Shown here: positions 13,498 through 23,060 of the stretch, in pieces
Numbering within the stretch: position 1 is the first letter of the stretch
Layout of the letters: each line of letters starts with the position of its first letter
Origin: Phycomyces blakesleeanus NRRL 1555(-)
Taxonomy: Eukaryota; Mucoromycota; Mucoromycetes; Mucorales; Phycomycetaceae
NCBI RefSeq assembly: GCF_001638985.1
Contig: NW_017265167.1
Span: 1-64,000 of the forward strand
Direction: 5' to 3'
Length of the DNA: 64,000 nucleotides
The notes under the pieces: model-generated
Told to the model about the DNA's origin: nothing
Database searches by the model: none
What the model saw: the letters and a program-made list of their open reading frames with translations, nothing else
Made by a program: the position numbers and the translations under genes

Positions 13498-13656
13498 CAC
13501 TCTTTCCGGAAATTATTGGTGCAAAAATAAAAATCGATTAGGGGCTACAATTGAGTGCACAAAATGCACAAAAAAAAACGAACTGAGCAGACAAATGATA
13601 GAAAATTGCACCAAATTTTATTTTGATTTTTGCACCAATAATTTCTGCAAAGAGTG
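13498..13656. mobile_element. MITE-like element, 159 bp, TA target site
   Basis: Two arms of about 36 bp form a terminal inverted repeat starting CACTCTTT and containing GAAATTATTGGTGCAAAAAT; the arms differ at only about three positions. A TA dinucleotide flanks both ends (13496-13497 and 13657-13658), the duplication expected for Tc1/mariner-type insertion. The roughly 85-bp centre has no ORF. Such elements are moved by a transposase supplied from elsewhere. No matching full-length element was found in the window. Confidence 0.8.
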
Positions 13657-13659
13657 TAT

Positions 13660-15926
13660 GTGTACGGCTTAGGGGAGTGGTCTGGTGAACAGCAATAATC
13701 CAATTAAATATTTTGAATATAGTAGAGCTATGCTTTTTTTGGTATCTCTATTCTTATAATTGGTTCAACAAATGCACGGTTTTATATTGGAATTTTATGG
13801 TTTTTATTGATCAAAACAATTGAAGTTGAATATAAAGAAATATGTTTGATTCCATCAGGTCGTGTCGGATTGCATGTACAGTGATTGAGAGTATCAAGGC
13901 TTGCAAGTCAAACATAAATAAAGATGGGGAATCCCCCAAAAAAAAACAAAAAAAAAACAAAAAAGCCGATGACCGTCGACCCAAGTTTTATGTTGGCAGA
14001 TGTCTTGATAAAAAAAAAGCACAGAAAAAAGAAATTTTCAAGGTTTTTGGGATTCATCAGACATAAGAAAGTGATGAGAGGGAACAAATTAATAATATAG
14101 GAGAAGAATACTACTGAGCTTATCACAAGTGAGAAATCAAATCCAGAGGGCCTTCCTCCAAAAGCAACAATTATTATAAGGAACATATTGATGCCAGAAA
14201 CGCTTTCAGCCGGCTTGTGCAGCGAAATAAGTACACTGCCTAGAGGAGCAAATGGACGCTGTAAAGATCTGGTGGTGACATTCTTTAACTAACAGCTGCC
14301 CAGTCGTACGTGGTGTAAGAGGTATGCGAAAGAGGCCAACGGGGAAGAGAGGGTTGCTGTCTCTAGATAATTCTGGGACTAATAGTATCAGCCAATGATT
14401 ACATTTTCAATAGCTTAAAATAAATGCTGGATACGATTACGGGCTGTTAGAAGCTCGCCAAAGGAAAGAGTAGCAGGCCGTGTGTGTGAGAATGTATGGT
14501 GGAGGGACAACAAATATAAAAGACAGGAATGCTGACGCTCATGGGAGAGAACATTAACCTTGAAAGGCACGGACCGGGAATTCCGTTGCAGCAGAAAGGC
14601 AAAGTAAGGTTTGAGGAAAAACAAGAAGGAAGTGGAGAAGAGTAAAGGCAAAATCCAGCGTATCTGCAGTGCATGTCAAGGGCGGTTTGAGTTGAGGAGC
14701 TTTAGACCACCAAAATATTACAGTAGACATCGTTTCTCCCAGCTCGTCAGCAGTTTACTCTGCTTGCTAACGCATAATACTCATGAGATATTTATATATA
14801 AATATTGGGTGAAATTCGTGAAGGCTGAAGAAAAATCACATAAATTTCTAAAAAAAATCAACAAAATAAATAAATACATTGCTTTTCTGTATATGTTTTA
14901 TACCTTTTACTCGAAAGAAAGCACATTTTAGTTCCTTGCGTTCGTGGGATCTCATACGGGTCTTATCCTTGCCCTTGAGTGCAACAGCTATATCGATGCT
15001 ATTCTAGATAGTCTAAATTACTTTGACAGACTGCTTCCTTTTCAACAAATTGAATTACAAATTTGTATACTTCATTTACCGCACTACCTAAATATCTCAA
15101 AACAAAATCCTATCGCTTTCGAAAGAAAGAGTGAATTATAGCTCACAAGGACATGATATATTAAAGATATACAAAAAATTAATAATTGAGCATCGTAAAT
15201 TATTGATAGTTATATATACAATACTGATGTTTTAATTCAAGAAGAAGTTCGAAACCAGTGAAGTTGAAGTGATTGTAATTCAAGACGGTGGCAGTTAAGC
15301 TTATAAAAAAAGCACCAGTTGAAAGCGTAAAGGAAAAGGATTACAAGAAAAAAAAAGCGAAACAGGGAATATAATGAGTATGATTATGATTATGAAAGCA
15401 TAATGGAGTTAAACTAAAGACATATCTTTCTTTATTTTCATGTTGAATTCTCTATTTCTTTAAATCTAATGGCTTTTTAATCATAAGCCAATGGTTTGTA
15501 CCTTTCCTCTTCTTCTTTTTCACAGTATGTATCTACAAATCATTACTTCTCTCTCTTTGCAAATATATTGGATGCACCAAATTATCGTTATTATTATTAT
15601 CAATATTATCTATATTGTGATTCTCGGTCCTCTCCAACTCAAAAAAAAAAAAGAAACCTCGTTATTTAGAGCCAAACTCTGCAAATATTATTCTATATTT
15701 AAGATATAAAATACAAAGTTTTTTAGCCTTTTCTTGTTCATGTCGGTTGATCATACTATAATTATAAAAAAAACACAAACACACACACTTTTTTAAGAGG
15801 GAGAGAGGGACAGGGCCTGTTCAAGTCAAGCGTTGATTTAGAGGATGGTTGAGTACATGGATAAGTTGGTGGATTTCAGATTGTGCACTCATATGACCGC
15901 CAAAGAAAGATAACATTTTATTTTTA
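13660..15926. other. Gene-poor stretch with scattered coding-like fragments
   Basis: Short open segments occur at 13842-14066 (74 codons, lysine-rich middle), about 14120-14290 (a stop-poor frame containing KATIIIRNILMPETLSAG), 14611-14931 and 14944-15141 (65 codons). None has a domain I recognise and no splice pattern joins them. They may be remnants of a decayed gene or transposon. Poly-A/lysine runs near 13938-13960 and A-rich runs near 15640 are simple sequence. Confidence 0.4.
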
Positions 15927-16103
15927 GGGGCTTCTCAAGCACCCGCCAAGGTCCTAAATGTTGGTGATTCACCAAAACTTTGGATTCGACTTTTGCCGTC
16001 GCCAAAATTTTGGCAAAGGTTGCTAATTTAGAAAACTCCCGTCAATCCGTATATGGAAACCATCACAACCATTTAGGACCTTCGCGGGTGTTTGAGAAAC
16101 CCG
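15927..16103. mobile_element. MITE-like element, 177 bp, with 33-bp TIRs and 9-bp target duplication
   Basis: Arms of about 33 bp read GGGCTTCTCAAGCACCCGCC and GGGTTTCTCAAACACCCGCG (right arm reverse-complemented), both followed by AAGGTCCTAAATG. Flanks are TTATTTTTA (15918-15926) and TTATTATTA (16104-16112), an imperfect 9-bp direct repeat (8 of 9). Long TIRs with 9-bp duplications are typical of Mutator-like (MULE) non-autonomous elements; that class assignment is inferred from the duplication length. A further partial inverted repeat (CCAAAACTTTGG / CCAAAATTTTGG) lies inside. No coding capacity. Confidence 0.75.
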
Positions 16104-16199
16104 TTATTATTATAAAGTACATGCAGCACTTTTTTCTTTTGGCTCTTAACATTCAAAAGCCAATATATATATATATAAACACTACGCCCTCAATTCACA

Positions 16200-17105
16200 A
16201 AACCTAGACCGAAAGGTGTAAGCCTACTGTATGTAGCCATAAAAAGCTAGACTATAGCTTTTTTGCCCAAGAACTACCTATCATCGTGAGAAAAGAGCAA
16301 GATTGAATGCCACAAGGTGTAAAAACAAAAACAAAAAAGGTATGCTGCCTGTAGTATTATTACTTCTTACTTTATTGCACTTCATAAAAATAACATTTAT
16401 ATAGTTATCTGTCCAAAGAAATATTTATTTAATTAAAATACAGGTAGAGACTAATCAAGTAACATATTCTAGATATAGCCATCTTGATCACTCAATCCCG
16501 AGCCAAGAAAGAATCGTATACTCACGCTAATTTGCCTGTTTGAGAAGGATCATAAATGTCTGACAATGATGATGTTTCAGTTACGAATGAGGTACAAGGT
16601 AATTGCGACAATAATGCCAATAAAAGTAGTGATGCCAGAAGCAATAAAGAAGATGAAGAGTAAGACGTTGCTAATATTGAGATCAATTTCGAGGAATTCG
16701 ACTACGATGGTCAATTTTAAAATGATAATAATAATAAAAAGGGGAAGGTCTTAATCCCTCTGTCTCCCTTTTTTTCTTGACAATAGATCCCTTTCGTCGC
16801 CGCTCCCGATGTGTCTAAAAATTTAGTGCACAGGTTCATTGCTACTCTGGTGGTAAAGTTTGCTTCCCGCTTAAGTGGTCAACAAAGGCGCTGTCATCCT
16901 GATCGAGTTCATCAATAAGCTCTTGACGACTTACATGGTGGTATGTGATATCCCCGTAGCGAGAAAGACTAGCGACTTCACTGCACACAACAGCATCTAT
17001 GCTTGTTACAAGTGCAATAAACAATTCCTTTGCCTGGATGGTAGTTCTGCTGACAAGTTCTTTGAATTTGACACTGACCATTGGCAGCTAAGCGGCAGCA
17101 CATGA
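16200..17105 (+). pseudogene. Internally deleted tnp2/CACTA-type transposase, copy C
   Basis: Nucleotide and peptide similarity to copy B is clear: 16240-16320 aligns with 9580-9690 (Cys-rich N-terminus), 16558-16720 with the acidic segment (SDNDDVSVTNE against SDDENVSVTNK), and 16820-16935 with VVNKSAVVLIEFINKLLT. The next codons then jump directly to MVVCDIPVARKTSDFTAHNS, which in copy B lies about 0.7 kb further on (10285 to about 10985). The core containing the PENIILV signature is therefore missing. Stops remain elsewhere. It ends with a DKFFEFDTDHWQLS-like motif seen in decayed form in copy A. Non-functional. Confidence 0.7.
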
Positions 17106-17124
17106 CCGATAATTATTATTTTAG

Positions 17125-17503
17125 ATGTAAACCGCTTTCTCCTTGCAAAACGCAAAAAGACACGAAATTTCTATTGCCAAAAATCCGCCCTTTTCAGAAG
17201 AAATTAGTTCAAAAGCATGGCCTGGAAGATTATTCTATAATTTAATAACCAAGGTATGACTTTCAAAATAGATTATTTTTAAGCATACTAACTTTTCATA
17301 TTTGATTCTTTTTCATATTTATATATAAATATATATACGAGTTATTTGGATGCGTCTCATCTGATAATGCTTCGCCTGAGCACGTCAAACAAACGTATCA
17401 ACACGCCCAAAGGCGTTTGAATGAAGATGCCATGTTGTCGGACAACATCCCCATAAATCAACCTCGTCTCTTACTAAATCATACTAACGAACTGTTGGTG
17501 TAA
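17125..17503 (+). pseudogene. Possible 3' exons of an unrecognised gene
   Basis: After an acceptor-like TTATTATTTTAG near 17124 the frame ACC GCT TTC is open through NPPFSEEISSKAWPGRLFYNLITK to a donor-like AAG|GTATGAC near 17253. After an AT-rich stretch ending ATATACGAG (about 17342), a second open segment reads LFGCVSSDNASPEHVKQTYQ and runs to a TAA near 17503. Joining the two keeps frame. No family recognised and no matching upstream exon, because transposon copy C lies immediately to the left; the gene may have been cut by it or the segment may belong to a different element. Confidence 0.3.
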
Positions 17504-17734
17504 TTTAAGAGATACATATATAAAAATGCCGTCAAAAAAATATGCATATCACTTGGGTTTAGTTATAATTCGTAACTTCCTGGGATTTTAGTATATAGAA
17601 AGATATTTATCTCTATCTAAATCCTCGCCCTTTATAATCTCTTTTATTTATTTATTTTGTCTTTATATCTATCCATTATTAATACTTGTTTTTATTTTAT
17701 TTGTCCACAATCAATGTTTTTTTTTGAGCCATTT

Positions 17735-18112
17735 AACAAACATCAAGGTCTGACTGCCCAAAAATCGCGCGCGTAACCATAAAAAACCAATTATGGATGA
17801 CAACACGCCCGATTCTTCAATTTTGTCTCTTTTGCATGTCCGTAACATCTCCCCCCTTTTGGTCTTTTTTTGCATGTCCGACCCTAATTTTTCTTGCATG
17901 TCCATATAGATCCCCTACTTTTTTTGCATAAGACATTCCTCTTTCATCCTTGCACCATTCCCACGCCTGCTTCATCACTACATCTGTATACTACCCTATT
18001 TTCTTCACCCATCACACTTATCGTCGTTCGTCTCTTTCCCTTTCTTATCAATCTGATTCCATTTGTCTCCTCAGGTAATATCATTTCCTTTGTAATTTTT
18101 TCATTTGAGGCA
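17735..18112. other. Pyrimidine-rich stretch with recurring TTGCATGTCC word
   Basis: TTGCATGTCC (or TTGCATGTCCG) occurs near 17832, 17870 and 17893, and a partial TTGCATAAGA near 17925. A C/T-rich region follows to about 18070. No convincing gene is present; the open frames on either strand are composition-driven. The repeated word could be a transposon subterminal repeat or a promoter element of the pseudogene downstream; neither can be shown here. Confidence 0.4.
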
Positions 18113-18412
18113 CTTGTAGTTGGGCTACGGTCCCCTCTGTTCCCACCAAAGTTCACCGATTATTTTTAATCGTTGTCCACTGCCCTATTATTGTTTGTAC
18201 AATAACTGAGGTTGGTCGTGTTGGTTTTGGCTACGGTCAGGCGACAGAGGTGGCGAGTGATCTCGTGCTTGTAGTTGGGCTACGGTCCCCATTGTCCCTG
18301 CCAAAGTTCATCGATTATTTTAATCGTTGTCCACTGCCCTATTATTGTTTGTACAATAACTGAGGCCGGTCGTGTTGGTTTTGGCTACGGTCATGCGGCA
18401 ATGGTGGCAAGC
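18113..18412. repeat. 155-bp tandem duplication upstream of orphan-family pseudogene
   Basis: CTTGTAGTTGGGCTACGGTC starts at 18113 and again at 18268, a 155-bp period, and the two units stay alignable across their length with about 15 differences and small indels. Each contains a second GGCTACGGTC word, a CGATTATTTTAATCG near-palindrome and ATTGTTTGTACAAT. A third partial start follows at about 18413 (CACTTGTCG). It ends about 80 bp before the ATG at 18491, so it may be a duplicated promoter segment; that role is inference. Confidence 0.85.
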
Positions 18413-19604
18413 ACTTGTCGAATAGTCTCAATGCTTGCTGAATGATTCTCTATTTAACAAAATTATTTCAAATTTTAAGCTTCCCGTAAAATGAACGAGA
18501 CAAAAAATATCCTGAACTTTTTTACGGAGAATGATACTTATGACCCTATCACATTTTTCAAATGGATGAGATATCGGTATCAGAAAGACAAACCAGATGC
18601 ACATTCAACATACCTTATTTTGATAGCCCAAGCGAAGGACTCAGTCGAATGGAAGGAAAATGCCGTGTTGATGTCCAACCAATGGTACAGTCATCAAGCT
18701 GATGGTACGATTGCAGATTTTTGGAGGAAACTGCCGAGAAAGGCTTCGGTCAAAAGGTTGACACAGATACAGGTAGGATACTGTTGCCAACATCAATCGA
18801 GACAAATCGGATGAAATGATTGCCTCTTTGCTTACATGGGTTAAACCATTGGAATAGAACGAACAAGCGATGTCCAACGTAAAACGTCTTTACAAACGAG
18901 ACAAAACCATGTCTGAGATCTTGGACAAAGGACTTGTAGAGGAAGTCAGATCCGAAGTCGCGTCGACCAGTTCTTCATCCAAGAAAGTATATTTCATTTT
19001 ATTTTATTTCTTATGCACTTCATATTACTATCATTACCAACACGCAAAGTTCTTGGTTCAACATCTCCCACTATAGGAGAAGGAAGATGCAAGCGATGTA
19101 CCCACTGCAGGTATAATAGCGACCTTGTTCATGATTCTTTTACGAGATCGGACAGGAATACATACGATACTCACTATTGTATATATGTTAGGGGATTCAA
19201 CCACAAGTGATGAGGAGACACTTTACACGCCCTCAGTACTCGTCAATACATCATCATCACAAATCGCATCGACAACTACCCCTAAGTTAGGTGCTGCAGT
19301 GGAAGGTACAAATCGGACTATATTTGGCCTTGCAAGTCGGCATTTCGTGAGAGGTACCTATCAAAATACTCTTTTCACTTATTCTAAACTATTGTCTTAA
19401 GCTTTAGTGGACGAGGATACCAATGACCTGCTCTCCGAATACTCTGATAACAATGATATTGATCCACTGGGAAACTTCATTTCAACGCCATCAACGCCAT
19501 CCAAGAGGCACCAAAACAAACAGGTAGACCGCAAGTTCTTTCAATCATACAGTAACTTGCAAAAGTGTTTGTGTTACTGTACCTATGAAACCGCTTGGTC
19601 AATA

Positions 19605-20949
19605 CAGTCACAATCAAAAACGTTTCGACCTCTGAGCCCAAAAAATGCATGAGAGAAATCAGGGCATGTATTCAACATGCAACTGCTCCTCAGTAAGAAA
19701 AGCTAAAGCATTCAAACTTCAAATAAAAGATTATATATATGTTTATTATTGAAATATAGAAAAAAAATAAAAGATCAATATTTTGTATGACCTCCTTTGG
19801 CCTCAATTACAGCCTGGCATCGATGCTGCATGCTTCCGGCCAAAGTTGACGAAAGTTCGAGACCTATCCTTCGCCACTCTCGTTGCATTACAACCTTCAG
19901 ATCTTCAACATTGTTAATACTGGTCCTCTCGTCACTCATGCGCCTCTCGAGAGCCCACCAGAGATGCTCGATGGGGTTGAGATCCGGGCTTTGAGCGGGC
20001 CAGTAGTCAAAACCTCGGATCTCATGGCTATCTTTCCACCACCTCGAGTACGACCCAGTATGACAGCTGGCGTTGTCCTCTTGGAACACGAAGCTCCTGG
20101 TTTGTTCCCGCGAAAGATTTTGGAACCAAGGGAGGAAATTCTGAGCCAAAGTGTTCACGTATTGGTCTTGGTTTACGTTACCATCTAGGAACACCAAAGG
20201 GCCAAAACCACCGGCCCAGAAACAGCTCCAGATCATCACACTACCCTTCCCCCACTTGGTTCCTTCGATGATATTTTCTTCCTTGAACCTTTCACCGACT
20301 TTCCTGATAGCTCTAGCTCCTCCATCATTACGCTCAACTGTGAACCGTGATTCATCTGACCACACTACACCTCTCCACTGGTCATCTGTCCAATTCACAT
20401 ACTCACGGGCCCATTCCAGCCTTCTTTTCTTGTGGCTTTCGGTTAAAGCTGGCTTGTGAGCTGCGATATATGATCCGAAGCCCAAACGCTTCAGACAACT
20501 GATTATTGTCTTTCTGCAGACAAATACCTCCATGTTCTTTAAGGAAGCCCTTAGCCTAGAAAATGAGGCAAAGGGGTCCTTATGAACTATTTGAACAAGG
20601 TGTCTTTCTGTCCTCTCGTCAATCTTTCTAGGTCGTCCGGACCCTTTTCTTGGCTCGGGCGATCCTGTCTCGTCCACTCTCTTAATGATGTACTTGACAG
20701 TTGACAGACTCATGCCAACCACCAATGAAATCTGGGTCGCCCCGTAATTTGCTAAATACATGTACATGATGCATCCGTATTTATAGGAATTGGCCTTTTC
20801 GTATGATCCGTGGGTGTTTTCTGATGAATTTGCGTCTTGCATGTTGGATTTGATTAATAATATTGGGAGAAAACAATGTTTTTATTTTTATTTTTTCGAT
20901 TTTTTTTAGGCATTTTTTGCGGCGGTCGAAACGTTTTTGATTGTGAGTG
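19605..20949 (-). mobile_element. Tc1-like DNA transposon, 1345 bp, TA target duplication
   Basis: Terminal inverted repeats begin CAGTCACAATCAAAAACGTT on the left (19605) and CACTCACAATCAAAAACGTT on the right (reverse complement from 20949). Both continue TTCGACC and, after a small indel, AAAAAATGC. TA flanks both ends (19603-19604 and 20950-20951). The element holds one uninterrupted transposase gene on the minus strand. It lies inside a predicted intron of the orphan-family pseudogene (donor CAG|GTAGACC at about 19523, acceptor ATTGTTCAG at about 21032); without it that intron would be about 160 nt and the flanking frame is kept. Confidence 0.9.
19775..20842 (-). CDS. Tc1-family transposase, apparently intact (355 aa, DD35E)
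   Basis: Catalyses cut-and-paste excision and TA-targeted insertion of its own element in the nucleus. The single-exon ORF starts with ATG at 20842 and has no stop for 355 codons, a normal Tc1 length. Residues about 22-60 form a helix-turn-helix, linked by the GSGRPRK motif (68-73) to a second DNA-binding helical domain. The DDE catalytic domain has D163 (WSDESRF), D256 (FQEDNASCH) and E292 (SPDLNPIEHLW). By my count 35 residues separate D256 and E292, against 34 in classical Tc1. No introns, stops or frameshifts were seen, and the ends are intact, so recent activity is plausible. Activity itself is not shown by sequence. Confidence 0.93.
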   Translation of the reverse strand: MQDANSSENTHGSYEKANSYKYGCIMYMYLANYGATQISLVVGMSLSTVKYIIKRVDETGSPEPRKGSGRPRKIDERTERHLVQIVHKDPFASFSRLRASLKNMEVFVCRKTIISCLKRLGFGSYIAAHKPALTESHKKRRLEWAREYVNWTDDQWRGVVWSDESRFTVERNDGGARAIRKVGERFKEENIIEGTKWGKGSVMIWSCFWAGGFGPLVFLDGNVNQDQYVNTLAQNFLPWFQNLSREQTRSFVFQEDNASCHTGSYSRWWKDSHEIRGFDYWPAQSPDLNPIEHLWWALERRMSDERTSINNVEDLKVVMQREWRRIGLELSSTLAGSMQHRCQAVIEAKGGHTKY

Positions 20950-22251
20950 TATAATAAGGCCTACGAATCCAGAGGTAGAGTTTTCAGATATTTATGTCTT
21001 GTACTTCACTCCCCCTCCCATTTCTATTGTTCAGAACGAGCTGTATCAGGAACTCGACGACGAAGACTTACAAAAGAATAATTTGGACAAGATATATGCT
21101 GCTACTGAGGATTATGATTTGGATCAACTGTATGAGCAAGAACATGTCTTGAGCTACCAAAAGAAAAGAAAATCCGAGTCAAAATTGGTAGGTTCAAGAG
21201 GAAGACGATCCAGAGTTAACGATCATAATACATTCTATTGACCTCACCGTCTTTTTTTTATTTTACTTTAGCTTATGGCCCGAGGCAAAGCATCATTCAC
21301 TCGACGCTTCCAGACTCTTGGCGACAAGTGGATATTATCATCAGGGACAGTCGTGGAGGAGGTGTTATATGAGGCGGGCATGGAATGTGCTGTGTACAAG
21401 TATGTATCTATTTGTATCTTATTGCTCATTCTCAGTACCACCCAGAACAATGCCGCACCTTTTTTCCCATCTTTTTTCTTACTCCCTTTTTTTTTTCAAG
21501 TGCTGTACACTCATTCATGATCGACATGAATGACCCTTGGATAAAGGATAAATTCTTAGCATCGGATTGGGCAGAAATATCACGAGATCCCCCCGCTTAC
21601 CCACCAATACCAGAAGCTGGAGTAGCGTACCTGTCATCGTTTGATCATGTGCGCACGGTGTGAGAGCTCGAAACAGCTCTTCAAACGCGACCCATTGACT
21701 CAGAAAGTCAGTTGGTGCACCAGTGTCTCGTGGACTGGTAAGTTATTGTTGTTTGCTCCGGGCAGTACCCAGTATCCTCTAATGAACTCTATCTCACCAT
21801 ATTATCAATTCTGCTTTCTATTAAAGGCTGTATATATTCCGATGCAAAAGCCCATCGCCTTTCGCCATTGCTCAGCAGTTACCTGAGCATTGGTGGCAAG
21901 AACGCGCATGGGGTATCGTGGGGCGTCTCGCACTGGATGTGGAGTGTTGCTTTATTCTACCTGGGGATGTTGCTGGCATTGATTCAGACGCGAGACGTAA
22001 CAGGGCTCGATATACAGGGAATATTCAACCCATTTCGCGAAAAAGGATGGGTGTGAGAGGAGATTTGTTCTGGAGGTCGTTTGAAGAGCCACAAAAGGAT
22101 TGGGCTGTAGTGGAGACATTGAAGAAATGGAGTACCTTCAGCACGAAGTACATTCTCGAATCTTCCATCAAACTGCCGCGTCAACTCCACGACATATTGG
22201 TGCATCGGACAAAGGAGGTGGGACGCGTTGATTTGATGCGTGGGACCTTTG

Positions 22252-22424
22252 TGTGGTATACACACCACAATTGAGTGAAGAACAGACCCCACAACCAAAC
22301 ACTGGTTCCTTCTTGCTAATGAACCTGGCAAGTTAACAATCTCCGGAACTGTTACACACCAGGCACACGTACACTACACACTCATACAGTGTAAACCAAC
22401 CATTACACAACAGGGATTTGAATT
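22252..22424. repeat. 173-bp dispersed repeat, copy 1
   Basis: Begins TGTGGTATACACACCACA, an inverted-repeat word, and ends CAGGGATTTGAATT. An equally long second copy lies at 41572-41744 with seven mismatches and no gaps (about 96% identity). The part up to ATTACACA has the TG...CA form of a long terminal repeat, so a solo LTR or TRIM fragment is one reading. On the minus strand TTCAAATCC at its end resembles a Pol III B box, so a SINE is another. Here it interrupts the orphan-family pseudogene just after a conserved block. The last 13 bp (CAGGGATTTGAAT) are repeated once immediately downstream. Confidence 0.85.
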
Positions 22425-23060
22425 ACAGGGATTTGAATAGTAGCAGATATAAACAATATTATTTGGTCTCTTTAATAAATAACACTCTCACAGTATCTAC
22501 TTTTCCCATTATTGAGATACTAACCCATAAACAATCCCGAATACCTCACTTTGTTCCAGGTCTCATGATGGGAGGTAAGCTTTTATTTTTCAAGTTTTTC
22601 ATCTTCCCGGAGCTTTGGTCTAACCTCGTTATCATTATTGACGCCAAGGCCCTGTCATTCAGCAATTACAGATTGGTTGGGGACTCGGGGGTACGAATGT
22701 CACTAGATTGTTCAGGGGCGAGACCACCCGTATTGAGGCGACAATTGACCTGCTAACATTATCGTTGGACGCTATTTATAACGTTCTGTACTTTAGGGTA
22801 AGACTTATGCAAATTTTCTACAATATAAAACGCTGTTTGTTTATTGCATTCTGTCCAATGTCTGACCCTTCCTTTCTCCTGCTTGTCCTCCTCAGATGGC
22901 TGTGATTGATTTCATGACCATGTACAGGTCGTTAATTAAGATCAATGCTACCGAGGCGAGCAAAGCCCGCCGAGAGGCGCTTTCAGGCCAACAGAAGAGG
23001 GGCAGAGCGTATAGTGGTAAAAGGGACACTTTCCAGGACATCCTTCATTCTTCTCCTTGA

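Larger units (their letters stand above)
18491..23060 (+). pseudogene. Broken multi-exon gene of a Mucoromycota-type orphan family
   Basis: Resembles a large family of uncharacterised multi-exon genes that I associate with Mucoromycota genomes; function unknown. Visible parts in order: N-terminus MNETKNILNFFTENDTYDPI with FFKWMRYRYQ and HSTYLILIAQAKD; a segment with RDKTMSEILDKGLVEE (about 18900); Ser/Thr-rich exons near 19200-19520; an acidic exon starting NELYQELDDEDLQ (about 21033); LGDKWILSSGTVVEEVLYEAG (21310); then, across an AAG/TG join, YNAVHSFMIDMNDPWIKDKF (about 21500); a conserved block with RKRMGVRGDLFW (about 22040); and a basic C-terminus ending FQDILHSSP at 23060. Lesions: a frame change near 18770, TAG at 18855-18857, TGA at 21661-21663, a Tc1-like insertion (19605-20949) and a 173-bp repeat (22252-22424). 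Several exon joins keep frame; the join near 22575-22673 does not. Confidence 0.65.

Noticed and set aside
18113..18412. Solo LTR pair
   Set aside because: The two units are directly adjacent with no internal region and do not show TG...CA ends; tandem duplication is simpler.
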